The notes under the pieces: generated by a model | What the model was told of the DNA's origin: nothing | Seen by the model: only the letters and a program-made list of their open reading frames with translations | The model's database searches: none | Part shown: piece after piece, positions 26,779 through 34,771 of the stretch | Position numbering within the stretch: position 1 is the first letter of the stretch | How the letters are laid out: every line of letters begins with the position of its first letter | Source of the DNA: Pandoraea apista | GTDB taxonomy: Bacteria > Pseudomonadota > Gammaproteobacteria > Burkholderiales > Burkholderiaceae | Direction of reading: 5' to 3' | DNA: 64,000 nucleotides | NCBI RefSeq assembly: GCF_001465595.2 | Contig: NZ_CP013481.2 | Location: forward strand, 1,550,001-1,614,000 | Translations under genes and position numbers: made by a program

Positions 26779-28326
26779 ATGCGGACCTCGAAGCTCACTC
26801 GTACGCTGGTTGCCAGTGCCGTGCTCGTTGCCATGACGGGGGGCTATGTGGCGGGACGCCAGCACTGGCAGGCACCGATCGCCTCCGAGATGGTCAGCGA
26901 CGCCAATGCGGCCAATCCGGCGCTGGCCACACCGGTCGCTGGCGCGCAAAACACCCCGAATACCGCGCCGCGCATGCTGGTGCCGGACTTCTCGCAACTA
27001 GCGGAACAATACGGACCGGCGGTAGTCAACATCAGTGTGACGCACGATGGGAAACCTTCGGCGGCGCGCGGATCGGCGGCCATTCCAATGCCGCCGGGCA
27101 TGGATCAAAACGATCCGCTGTTCCAGTTCTTCCGTCATTTCTACGGCGCGCCGGGTAACGATGGCGGCGGCAACGACGATGGCGGCGATGGCGGCAGCGG
27201 ACCGACGCGCAGTCTCGGTTCTGGCTTCATCGTGAGCCCGGACGGTTACATCCTGACCAATGCGCACGTCGTGGACGACGCGAGTCAGGTGACGGTGAAG
27301 CTCACCGACAAACGCGAGTACAAGGCGAAGGTCGTGGGCAGCGACAAGGCGAGCGACGTGGCGTTGCTCAAGATCGCCGCGACGGATCTGCCGACGGTGA
27401 AGATCGGCGATCCGGCGAAGACAAAGGCGGGCGAATGGGTCGTAGCCATCGGGTCGCCCTACGGTTTCGACAACACGGTAACGGCAGGTATTGTGTCGGC
27501 GAAGGCACGTGCCTTGCCTGACGAGAATTACACACCGTTCATTCAGACGGACGTGCCGGTCAATCCGGGTAATTCGGGCGGGCCGCTGTTCAATCTGAAC
27601 GGCGAAGTCATCGGCATCAACTCGATGATCTATTCGCGCACCGGCGGTTTCCAGGGGTTGTCGTTCGCGATTCCGATCGACATGGCGATGAAGGTCAAGT
27701 CGCAACTCCAGCAATACGGCAAGGTGAGTCGCGGGCGCATTGGCGTGGCGATTCAGGAGGTGAACCAGTCGCTGGCGAAGTCGTTCGGTTTGCCCAAGCC
27801 GACGGGGGCGCTGGTGTCGTCCATCGACAAGAATGGACCGGCGGCGAAGTCGGACCTGAAGCCGGGCGACGTGATTCTGGCCGTCAACGGCACGACCATC
27901 GACGATTCGGTGCAGTTGCCGGAGAAGATCGCGGATATGCGTCCGGGCCAGAAGGCAACGCTGACCGTGTGGCGGAATGGTGCGAAGCAGGATGTGAGCG
28001 TAACGGTGGCGGCGTTGAACGAGAAGAAGGACGTTGCGAGCAACGATGACTCGGCCACGCACGGCCGGTTGGGCCTCGCGGTACGCGAACTCTCGCCTGA
28101 GGAGAAGCGCGCGGCGCAGGTCGCCAACGGTCTGCTCGTGGCGCGTGTCGGCGGCCCGGCGGAGCAGGCGGGCGTGCAGCCGGGCGACATCATCCTGTCG
28201 CTCAATGGCACGCCGGTGACGAGTGCTTCGCAACTGAGCGACAAGCTCAAGAAGGCGGGTAATAATGTCGCGTTGCTGGTGCAGCGCGACGGGCAACAAA
28301 TTTTCATCCCGGTCGATCTCGGCTAA
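26779..28326 (+). CDS. Do-family serine endopeptidase (DegP/MucD-like)
   Basis: A 515-residue periplasmic protease/chaperone. The ATG at 26779 has AAGGAG six bases upstream; an in-frame ATG at 26746 is not needed. A hydrophobic N-terminal segment 'LTRTLVASAVLVAMTGGYVA' exports or anchors it. The trypsin-like domain carries the triad His in 'YILTNAHVVDDASQVTV', Asp in 'KASDVALLKI' and Ser in 'NPGNSGGPLFNL'. Two PDZ domains follow ('RIGVAIQEVNQSLAKSFGL' and 'LGLAVRELSPEEKRAA'). A Gly/Asp-rich insert 'GNDGGGNDDGGDGGSG' lies in the LA-loop region. It degrades misfolded envelope proteins and is probably controlled by the two-component system just upstream. Confidence 0.95.
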   Translation: MRTSKLTRTLVASAVLVAMTGGYVAGRQHWQAPIASEMVSDANAANPALATPVAGAQNTPNTAPRMLVPDFSQLAEQYGPAVVNISVTHDGKPSAARGSAAIPMPPGMDQNDPLFQFFRHFYGAPGNDGGGNDDGGDGGSGPTRSLGSGFIVSPDGYILTNAHVVDDASQVTVKLTDKREYKAKVVGSDKASDVALLKIAATDLPTVKIGDPAKTKAGEWVVAIGSPYGFDNTVTAGIVSAKARALPDENYTPFIQTDVPVNPGNSGGPLFNLNGEVIGINSMIYSRTGGFQGLSFAIPIDMAMKVKSQLQQYGKVSRGRIGVAIQEVNQSLAKSFGLPKPTGALVSSIDKNGPAAKSDLKPGDVILAVNGTTIDDSVQLPEKIADMRPGQKATLTVWRNGAKQDVSVTVAALNEKKDVASNDDSATHGRLGLAVRELSPEEKRAAQVANGLLVARVGGPAEQAGVQPGDIILSLNGTPVTSASQLSDKLKKAGNNVALLVQRDGQQIFIPVDLG

Positions 28327-28455
28327 ATGCCGGAGGAGACAAGCACGGGATGCCACGCACTACCTTGTGTACCGGTGCCGTGGCGGTCGCGATACTGCGG
28401 CGGCTGCATCACCGGTGCGATCCGATTTCGTGACGACATGAACGGGAGGTCGAAC

Positions 28456-28902
28456 ATGTGGCAACAATGGCAACGCTGGTCGGTAGCCGCGGCGATGGCC
28501 ACGGCAATCGCCGGGAGTCTGGGCGGCATATCCGTCGCCCATGCGCAGGGCGGAATGCTGCCGCCGTCGATGCAGCAAGGCAACGTGACGTATGTGTCGG
28601 GCGGCATCGATAGCGACGAATCGGGAGCTTTCAAGCGTGAGGCCTCGCGCTGGCCGCTGTCTATCGAGATGGCGGCGCGTGGCGACGGCGCAAACGAGTA
28701 TATCGCCGACGTTCAGGTGCAGATCATGCACGGTGGCACCACGGTGCTCGATACGCGCTCGAAAGGGCCGTTCATGCTCGTGAAACTGCCCGAAGGCAGC
28801 TACACCGTGAAGGCGACGTATAAGGGCAAGCCTATGACGAAGGATGTCCATGTGCCCGGGAAGGGCCACACCGCAGCAACATTCCTGTGGCCGCACGACT
28901 GA
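28456..28902 (+). CDS. Small exported protein with carboxypeptidase-regulatory-like domain
   Basis: A 148-residue protein. GGGAGG lies six bases before the ATG at 28456, so the longer frame from 28327 is rejected. It has a signal peptide with core 'VAAAMATAIAGSLGGISVAH' and AQG cleavage. The mature part ends with a beta-sandwich-like 'FMLVKLPEGSYTVKATYKGK', the pattern seen in PEGA/carboxypeptidase-regulatory-like domains. It lies 129 bases after the DegP-like gene and before a strong terminator, so it may share that transcript. Function unknown; periplasmic. Confidence 0.75.
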   Translation: MWQQWQRWSVAAAMATAIAGSLGGISVAHAQGGMLPPSMQQGNVTYVSGGIDSDESGAFKREASRWPLSIEMAARGDGANEYIADVQVQIMHGGTTVLDTRSKGPFMLVKLPEGSYTVKATYKGKPMTKDVHVPGKGHTAATFLWPHD

Positions 28903-28995
28903 TGTGCCGATCGGTCGAGCCGGGTGAAGGGCCACGAATGACGAGGTAACCCAGGCAGTACCAGGCAGTACCACTCAGCAACGAGTGAGCGAGTT

Positions 28996-29029
28996 GCGCC
29001 GCCATGTTTGACATGGCGGCGCTTTTTTT
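28996..29029 (+). terminator. Intrinsic terminator
   Basis: Stem GCGCCGCCATG / CATGGCGGCGC with a TTTGA loop, followed by seven T. It ends the degP-like operon and lies just before the convergent xdhC stop codon. Confidence 0.92.
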
Positions 29030-29084
29030 CGTGCTGGGCAAGGCGATGCGCGACGCGCGGAATGTCGGCCCGACGTGCGGTTGC

Positions 29085-30104
29085 TCAGGCCGTGCTGCGG
29101 CACTCGGAGGCTTCGCCGTCGGCGGTATCTTCCTCCGCGCGCACTGCGAAGGTTTGCCTGACGGCGATGCCGTTCTTGATCGCCGTCATCTCGGCAAGAA
29201 TCGCCACAGCGATCTCTGCCGGGGTGCGTGCGCCAAGATGCATGCCGACCGGGCCGTGCAGCCGTTCGATCTCCGTCGAACTCAGATCGAAGAGCGAAAG
29301 CCGCTCGCGGCGTCGCGCATTGTTCACGCGTGAGCCAATGGCGCCGATGTAGAACGCGGGGGACTTGAGCGCTTCGAGCAGCGCCATGTCGTCGAGCTTC
29401 GGGTCGTGTGTGAGCGTGAGCACGGCGCTGTGCGAGTCGAGCTGCAGCCGCACGATCAGATCGTCAGGCATCTCACGCGACAACTCGGTGCCCGGCACCT
29501 GCCATTCGTCGGCATATTCGCTGCGCGGATCGCAGACGATCACGTGATAATCGAGCGCGCACGCCATTCCGGCCACGTATTTCGACAATTGCCCTGCGCC
29601 GATCACCACCAGCCGGTGGCGGGGGCCGTGCGAGGTGATGAGACGGATCCCATCGAACTCAAGCGGGGGCGTATGGTGGCCCGGCGCTATGCGCACCGCA
29701 CCGGTGGCCATGTCCAGTTCGCGCACCACGAGGCGGAATTGCGCAATGGCGTCGAGCAGTTCCGGAATGCGCGAGGCATCGCTCAGCGGTTCGAGCACCA
29801 GTTGCAGCGTGCCGCCGCAGGGCAGCCCGAAGCGGTGCGCTTCTTCGGCGGTGACCCCGTAGCTCGTGAGTTGCGGGCGATCCTGCGGCCAGTCGCCGTC
29901 GCGAATGCGGGCGATGAGATCGTCTTCCACGCAGCCGCCCGAGACGGAGCCGACCATATGGCCGTCTTCGCGAATCGCGAGCATCGAGCCCACGGGGCGC
30001 GGGGCAGAGCCCCAGGTGCGCACAACGGTGCCCAGCGTGACGAAAAAGCCCGCGCGGGTCCACTGTACGGCGGACTTCAGCACTTCCAGATCGACACTGT
30101 CCAT
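29085..30104 (-). CDS. XdhC/CoxI-family molybdenum-enzyme maturation protein
   Basis: A 339-residue XdhC-type protein. The N-terminal XdhC_CoxI domain reads 'LGTVVRTWGSAPRPVGSMLA', 'MVGSVSGGCVEDDLIARIRD' and 'RFGLPCGGTLQLVLEPL'. The C-terminal Rossmann domain has 'RLVVIGAGQLSKYVAGMACA', 'YHVIVCDPRSEYADEW', and 'YIGAIGSRVNNARRRERLSL'. Such proteins bind molybdenum cofactor, help sulfurate it and insert it into xanthine-dehydrogenase-type enzymes. No hydroxylase subunits are nearby; the client is probably elsewhere. It is divergent from coxG across about 320 bases. Confidence 0.93.
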   Translation of the reverse strand: MDSVDLEVLKSAVQWTRAGFFVTLGTVVRTWGSAPRPVGSMLAIREDGHMVGSVSGGCVEDDLIARIRDGDWPQDRPQLTSYGVTAEEAHRFGLPCGGTLQLVLEPLSDASRIPELLDAIAQFRLVVRELDMATGAVRIAPGHHTPPLEFDGIRLITSHGPRHRLVVIGAGQLSKYVAGMACALDYHVIVCDPRSEYADEWQVPGTELSREMPDDLIVRLQLDSHSAVLTLTHDPKLDDMALLEALKSPAFYIGAIGSRVNNARRRERLSLFDLSSTEIERLHGPVGMHLGARTPAEIAVAILAEMTAIKNGIAVRQTFAVRAEEDTADGEASECRSTA

Positions 30105-30424
30105 AGCACGGTTCCTTCGCCAATACGCAAGCGGCAGCGGAGGGAGGCCCGGACACGGGACCCTCGCTATCCATTCACCGCTCGATGTGATCCGGCGAGT
30201 ATATCCCGCCTTGGCTTGCGCTGTATTTGAGCCAATACTCCGCTCACCCCCCGGCTTTGCGGTCCGACGACGGTTTTCCGAGGGGCAGGGCGGGCGTCGG
30301 ACCCAATGTCGCAGGCATGATCTGACGTGAGGTAACTCGTGTCACAATAGTTTGAGGTTCGAGATAACACCACGGCATCGCCGCAACACTCACGCGTTGA
30401 CACATCGCGTTCGGGGAGGGGGCA
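30105..30424. other. 320-base divergent region xdhC / coxG
   Basis: Promoter region for both neighbours. I looked for a ModE-type CGTTAT ... ATAACG pair and found none. No small gene is evident. Confidence 0.5.
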
Positions 30425-31042
30425 ATGGAACTGCAGAACAGCCGGCGGTTGCCGGCGGCACGAGACGTCGTGTGGATCGCGCTGAACGACCCGGGCGTGC
30501 TGCGCGGGTGTATTCCGGGATGCGAATCGATCGAGCGCATCGACGACACGACATGGACGATCGTTGTCGCCGCCTCGCTGGGACCGGTAAGCGGGCGCTG
30601 GAACGGCCGCATCACCCTCTCCGACGTGGTTGCGCCGAGCGCGTACACATTGAATTTCGACGGACTGGGCTCGTCGGCCGGGCATACGCTCGGCAAGGCG
30701 GCGGTCACGTTGCAATCGCAAGGACCGATGAACACATTGCTCACGTATGACCTGAAGGCGCAATTCGGCGGCGAGTACGCCCATCTGGATTCCCCGCAGA
30801 TCGAAGGCGCTGCCCGCAAGCTCGCTGACGAGTTCTTCACGCGCCTGACGGCCGCCATTGCCCCGCACCACAAACTCGACGAGGCCGTTGCCCCCGATAG
30901 CACGGCGGCCACCGCGCTGGCGCCCCATGGGGCGACGCGCGATACCGCCGCCGCGCGCAGCAAGATAGCGCGCTGGTGGCCGTGGGCCGTGGCAGCGGTT
31001 GTCCTGATCCTGATCGTGTTGTGGGGCAACCATGCCAGTTGA
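30425..31042 (+). CDS. coxG: CoxG-family SRPBCC protein
   Basis: A 205-residue protein. Residues 1-150 form an SRPBCC/CoxG fold beginning 'MELQNSRRLPAARDVVWIAL' with 'PGVLRGCIPGCESIERIDD', the family signature. The C-terminus adds a linker and one membrane helix ('WWPWAVAAVVLILIVLWGNH'). CoxG proteins assist carbon-monoxide-dehydrogenase-type molybdenum hydroxylases, possibly by anchoring them to the membrane or handling quinone. The coding end overlaps the ModE-like gene by 11 bases, so the two are cotranslated. No coxMSL genes are seen in the window. Confidence 0.9.
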   Translation: MELQNSRRLPAARDVVWIALNDPGVLRGCIPGCESIERIDDTTWTIVVAASLGPVSGRWNGRITLSDVVAPSAYTLNFDGLGSSAGHTLGKAAVTLQSQGPMNTLLTYDLKAQFGGEYAHLDSPQIEGAARKLADEFFTRLTAAIAPHHKLDEAVAPDSTAATALAPHGATRDTAAARSKIARWWPWAVAAVVLILIVLWGNHAS

Positions 31043-31577
31043 GCGTCGTCAGAGGAAAGAAGGTGGGGCGGGCAAACGGGAAAAAGCGGGCGGGCCGGAC
31101 ATCGTGCCTGTCATTGGCGAGCAGGCCCCAGGCGCGCTTGCGCGGGAATTGCTGGCGGCAGCCGAAGCGCTGGAAGCCGCGAGCCAGGCCCCGGCTCCGG
31201 CAGGTGTGGCGAGTTATGACGTACGCGTGCGAATTCGCGATGGCGACACACCGGTGTTCGGGCCCGGGCGCCTCACGTTGCTGCGTGCCATCGAAGCGAC
31301 GGGGTCGATTTCTGCGGCCGCACGTCGCATGGGCATGTCCTATCGTCGGGCGTGGCTGCTCGTCGAAGCGATGAACCACGAATTCCGGGAGCCGCTCGTC
31401 ACCCGCCATATCGGCGGTGTGTCCGGTGGCGGCGCGCAGCTCACGCCGTTCGCGCAGAACCTCACGGCGCACTACGACACGCTCATCAAGGAAATCCGCT
31501 TGCTTCTCGACGCGCATGTGCCGACCTTCGACGCCTATCTCAAAGGCAGCAAGGCCGTCGACCCGGACGAGGGGTGA
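31032..31577 (+). CDS. ModE-like winged-helix molybdate regulator, single domain
   Basis: A 181-residue protein. The LysR/ModE-type winged helix spans residues ~60-170: 'VFGPGRLTLLRAIEATGSIS', 'AARRMGMSYRRAWLLVEAMN' and 'GGVSGGGAQLTPFAQNL' match ModE. The C-terminal molybdate-binding TOBE/MOP domains of E. coli ModE are absent, and an unusual basic, Gly/Ala-rich extension of about 60 residues precedes the DNA-binding domain. It overlaps coxG and precedes the cytochrome b / molybdopterin oxidoreductase genes. A ModE-like operator lies at 36626-36649 before modA. How it senses molybdate without MOP domains is unclear. Confidence 0.88.
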   Translation: MPVERRQRKEGGAGKREKAGGPDIVPVIGEQAPGALARELLAAAEALEAASQAPAPAGVASYDVRVRIRDGDTPVFGPGRLTLLRAIEATGSISAAARRMGMSYRRAWLLVEAMNHEFREPLVTRHIGGVSGGGAQLTPFAQNLTAHYDTLIKEIRLLLDAHVPTFDAYLKGSKAVDPDEG

Positions 31578-31707
31578 AAACCGGCCGCCGTTCGCGTATT
31601 TTCTGTCACGCCAACTATCACGAAAACGTTATCTCTCCGTGAGGACTTCGTCACCGGCCTGAAGCGACACTGACTCCATCGACGCGAACCCCGCGATGGA
31701 GGTCCCC

Positions 31708-32343
31708 ATGTCCAGTCTGACGAAGTCCGTGCCGCCGGTGGCACAGCCCCCGGTGCGGTCCCGGCCGGTTCAGCCCGGTTGGCTGCGCGTCACGCATTGG
31801 CTGAACGTGCTGGCCGTTCTCGTGATGGTCACGAGCGGCTGGCGCATCTACAACGCGTCGCCCATCTTCGGTTTTCGCTTTCCCAACGAGATCACTTTCG
31901 GCGGCTGGCTCGGCGGCGCGCTGCGCTGGCATTTTGCCGCGATGTGGCTGCTGGCGGCCAATGGGCTCGTCTACCTGCTATTCAATTTTGCGAGCGGCCG
32001 TCTCGTACGCCGCTTCTTTCCGCTGACGTTGCGCGGCGTGTTGCGCGACGCCTTCGCCGCGCTGCGCGGCCGTCTCGCGCACGACGATCCCCGCCAGTAC
32101 AACCAGGTGCAGCGCGCCGCGTATCTGTTCGCGGTACTCGACCTTGTGCTGCTCGTGGCGTCGGGGCTTGCGGTCTGGAAGCCCGTGCAACTCGGCTGGC
32201 TGTGCACGCTGTTTGGCGGATTTCAGGGGGCACGCCTGGTGCACTTCCTGGCGATGACGGGACTTGTCGCGTTTATTGCAGTGCACGTTGTCATGGTGGC
32301 GCTCGTGCCTCGCACGCTGCGCACGATGATTACCGGTCGCTGA
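31708..32343 (+). CDS. Cytochrome b561-type membrane subunit (partner of molybdopterin oxidoreductase)
   Basis: A 211-residue inner-membrane protein with four to five helices. GGAG lies five bases before the ATG at 31708. Heme-ligand-type histidines appear in 'WLRVTHWLNVLAVLVMV', 'LRWHFAAMWLLAANGLVYLL' and 'LVHFLAMTGLVAFIAVHVVM', the pattern of prokaryotic cytochrome b561/b6 domains. It is followed 23 bases later by a Tat-exported molybdopterin protein, so it probably passes electrons between that enzyme and quinone, in the manner of MsrQ (YedZ) for MsrP (YedY) but from a different family. Confidence 0.9.
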   Translation: MSSLTKSVPPVAQPPVRSRPVQPGWLRVTHWLNVLAVLVMVTSGWRIYNASPIFGFRFPNEITFGGWLGGALRWHFAAMWLLAANGLVYLLFNFASGRLVRRFFPLTLRGVLRDAFAALRGRLAHDDPRQYNQVQRAAYLFAVLDLVLLVASGLAVWKPVQLGWLCTLFGGFQGARLVHFLAMTGLVAFIAVHVVMVALVPRTLRTMITGR

Positions 32344-32366
32344 GCGCGCCGTCTACGAGAGAGCGA

Positions 32367-33191
32367 ATGGTCATGACCCTCGAACGAAAACCTCACCATG
32401 TTCCGCCCAGCGCCCCGATCGTGCGCGACGGCGAGGCGATTCTTCATGAAGCGCGCGCGTTGATGACGCGTCGCGTGGCCGAGCCCTCGCGCAGAGCCTT
32501 CCTGACCCGCACGTTGTCGCTCGGCGGGGTCGCATTGCTCTCAGGGTGTTCGCTCGACGACAACGCCAGTGTGGAGTCGGCGCTGGACAAAATCTCGTGC
32601 TGGAACGACCGGGTGCAGGCCGCACTGTTTCGCCAGAATGTGCTGGCGCCGACGTTCCCGGCATCGAGCATTACGCGGCCGTTCCCGTTCAACGCGTTCT
32701 ATTCGATGGACGAAGCGCCGGTGGTCGACGCCGCCGATTACCAACTGGAATTGTCCGGTTTGATCGCAGACAAGGCACCCTGGCGGCTCGATGCGCTTCG
32801 CGATTTCGCCGGCCCGCGTGCAGCGGAGCAGATCACGCGACACGTCTGCGTGGAGGGCTGGAGCGCCATTGGTCGCTGGGGCGGCGTGACGTTCTCCGAC
32901 TTTCTGCGGCGCATTGGGGCCGACACGACGGCGCGTTACGTCGGCTTCAAATGCGCCGACGACTACTACACGAGCATCGACATGCCGACGGCACTGCATC
33001 CGCAGACGTTGCTCGCCCTTACCTACGACGGCCAGACGCTGCCAAGGGAGTACGGCTTCCCGATGAAGCTGCGCATTCCCACGAAGCTTGGCTACAAGAA
33101 TCCCAAACATATCCGCGCGATTTTCGTGACCAACACCTATCCGGGCGGGTACTGGGAGGACCAGGGATACAACTGGTTCGGTGGCAGTTGA
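32367..33191 (+). CDS. Tat-exported molybdopterin-dependent oxidoreductase (sulfite-oxidase fold)
   Basis: About 274 residues. The start is the ATG at 32367 or 32373, after GAGAGAG; the open frame to the left overlaps the cytochrome gene and is rejected. The twin-arginine signal 'SRRAFLTRTLSLGGVALLSG' ends in a lipobox-like LLSGC. The sulfite-oxidase-fold domain shows 'RHVCVEGWSAIGRWGGVTFS', whose cysteine is the predicted molybdenum ligand, and 'YYTSIDMPTALHPQT' with 'EYGFPMKLRIPTKLGYKN'. It is MsrP/YedY-like but lacks the adjacent MsrQ. It acts in the periplasm, likely with the cytochrome b above; the substrate is unknown. Confidence 0.92.
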   Translation: MVMTLERKPHHVPPSAPIVRDGEAILHEARALMTRRVAEPSRRAFLTRTLSLGGVALLSGCSLDDNASVESALDKISCWNDRVQAALFRQNVLAPTFPASSITRPFPFNAFYSMDEAPVVDAADYQLELSGLIADKAPWRLDALRDFAGPRAAEQITRHVCVEGWSAIGRWGGVTFSDFLRRIGADTTARYVGFKCADDYYTSIDMPTALHPQTLLALTYDGQTLPREYGFPMKLRIPTKLGYKNPKHIRAIFVTNTYPGGYWEDQGYNWFGGS

Positions 33192-33272
33192 CGCCTGCGC
33201 GCGACTCCACGTTTTACGGAGCACCCTCGTGGCGTTCCGGCAGCACACACTTACTCTTGGAGGACTACGGCA

Positions 33273-33575
33273 ATGAAAATGCGATATCTGGCGGTGATGG
33301 CAATGGGACTGGCGCTTGGCACCGGAGCGGCGTTTGCACAGGACGCAATGAGCAAGGGCGACGCCATGGGCAAAGGCGACGCGATGAGCAAAGGCGACGC
33401 CATGAGCAAGGACATGGACAAGAGCGGCAAGATGTCCAAAGGCGACGCGATGGGCAAGAAGGGTGACGCGATGGGCAAGAAGGGTGACGCGATGGGCAAG
33501 AAGGGCGACGCCATGGGCAAGATGGACAAGGGCGATGGCATGTCCAAGGGCGACGCCATGGGTAAGGGGCAGTAA
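33273..33575 (+). CDS. Pentapeptide MXKDX-type repeat protein, exported
   Basis: A 100-residue protein. A clear signal peptide ('MKMRYLAVMAMGLALGTGAA', then FAQD) precedes a mature part made almost wholly of Met-(Ser/Gly)-Lys-Gly-Asp-Ala units, some extended to Met-Gly-Lys-Lys-Gly-Asp-Ala. This matches the 'pentapeptide MXKDX repeat' family I recall from Burkholderia-like bacteria, but here the unit is usually six or seven residues. The mature chain has Lys, Asp and Met as its main side chains, so metal binding is conceivable but unproven. TTGGAGG precedes the ATG. A strong bidirectional terminator follows. Confidence 0.82.
   Translation: MKMRYLAVMAMGLALGTGAAFAQDAMSKGDAMGKGDAMSKGDAMSKDMDKSGKMSKGDAMGKKGDAMGKKGDAMGKKGDAMGKMDKGDGMSKGDAMGKGQ
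33447..33509. repeat. 21-base tandem repeat in the MXKDX gene
   Basis: Three direct 21-base copies (two identical, the third with one change) encode the Met-Gly-Lys-Lys-Gly-Asp-Ala units. Slippage here would change repeat number in frame. Confidence 0.9.
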
Positions 33576-33595
33576 GCCACGCGCGGTAAAGCCAA

Positions 33596-33640
33596 AAGGC
33601 GTCGCGGCGGACCTCCGACGCGACGCCTTGTCGTTTGTTG
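33596..33640. terminator. Bidirectional terminator between the MXKDX gene and modC
   Basis: Eleven-base perfect stem AAGGCGTCGCG / CGCGACGCCTT (33596-33606, 33619-33629) with T-rich sequence after it on both strands. It separates two convergent genes. Confidence 0.8.
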
Positions 33641-33664
33641 CTGTTTTGTCGTTACCCCGCAGTC

Positions 33665-34771
33665 TTATCGGGTCAGCGCCACCGATTTGATCAGCAGATA
33701 CACGTTCTGGCCCGCAGCCAGTCGCAGTTGATCGGCAGAGAATCGCGTGATGCGTGCGCGAAGTATCGTGCCCGCGGTGTCGCCGGCGAGCGCAGCCCCC
33801 ACTTCTACCGAGTCGCCCAGATCGCGCAACGCGACTACGCGGGCGGGCAGCACGTTCAGCACGCTGGTGTCGACGGGCGGTGCCGTAGCGACCGCAACGT
33901 CGCGCTCGCGCACGAGAATGCGGCAGGCGTCGCCCGTTTCGCCACCGGCTCGCGGTACACGCAACCGGATCGTGTCGCTACCGTTTACGGCCAGCGTTGT
34001 CAGACCGTATCGCGTGTCGTGCGCAACGATGCGTGTCTCCAGCACCGTGCCCGGCGCTTCGGTTGCGCCGTCGAGCGCGTCGCGATGCCTATTGAGCACG
34101 TCGGCGGGGGCACCTTGCGAGATCGTGCGGCCGTCCTTGAACAGCACGACCTGATCGGCCAGCCGCATGACCTCGTCGAGCGAATGCGTCACGTACAGCA
34201 CGGGCAGCTTCAACTCGTGACGAATGCGATTGAGATAGTCGAGCACTTCGAGACGCCGCGCGTGATCGAGCGAGGCAAGCGGCTCGTCCATGAGCAACAT
34301 GCGGGGGCACGACAGCAGGGCACGGCCGATGCCCACGCGCTGCTTCTCTCCACCAGACAACGCCCCGGGACGGCGACTCAGCAGATGCCCCAGATTCAGC
34401 ACCTCGACCACATGTTCCAGTGCAATGGCGCCGGTGCCCGCCGCTGCCACATCGCGGCGGCGTAACCAACGGCCGAACAGCAGGTTCTGCCGTACGGTCA
34501 GATGCGGCAGCAGGCGCGCGTCCTGAAACACGTAGCCGACACGGCGGCGCCACGTTGGCAGCGCGACGCCTGCGGCACTGTCGAAGAGGACGTCATCGCC
34601 CACGACAATACGCCCCGTGTCGGGCTTGAGCAGGCCGGATACCGCGTTGACGACGGTACTCTTGCCGCTGCCGGACGGCCCGAACAGCGCGGTCACGCCC
34701 ATGCCGGCGGCGAATTCGGCGTCGAGCCGGAAGTCGCCGAACGCATGTTGGAGACGAACTTCAACCGTCAT
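33665..34771 (-). CDS. modC: Molybdate ABC transporter ATP-binding protein
   Basis: A 368-residue ATPase. Walker A is 'FGPSGSGKSTVVNAVSGLLK', the Q-loop region 'YVFQDARLLPHLTVRQNLLF', the signature 'LSGGEKQRVGIGRALLSCPR', and Walker B 'MLLMDEPLASLD'. The C-terminal ~75 residues form a TOBE/MOP-like molybdate-binding domain ('TSVLNVLPARVVALRDLGDS'), diagnostic of ModC. It drives molybdate import with ModB and ModA. Its start overlaps the end of modB by 11 bases, indicating coupled translation. Inner-membrane associated. Confidence 0.96.
   Translation of the reverse strand: MTVEVRLQHAFGDFRLDAEFAAGMGVTALFGPSGSGKSTVVNAVSGLLKPDTGRIVVGDDVLFDSAAGVALPTWRRRVGYVFQDARLLPHLTVRQNLLFGRWLRRRDVAAAGTGAIALEHVVEVLNLGHLLSRRPGALSGGEKQRVGIGRALLSCPRMLLMDEPLASLDHARRLEVLDYLNRIRHELKLPVLYVTHSLDEVMRLADQVVLFKDGRTISQGAPADVLNRHRDALDGATEAPGTVLETRIVAHDTRYGLTTLAVNGSDTIRLRVPRAGGETGDACRILVRERDVAVATAPPVDTSVLNVLPARVVALRDLGDSVEVGAALAGDTAGTILRARITRFSADQLRLAAGQNVYLLIKSVALTR

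Noticed and set aside
31779..32366. Extension of the molybdopterin oxidoreductase frame into the cytochrome gene
   Set aside because: Would place the Tat signal about 240 residues inside; the frame is merely open.
33273..33575. CRISPR-like array
   Set aside because: The direct repeats are contiguous, coding and without spacers; they belong to the MXKDX protein.
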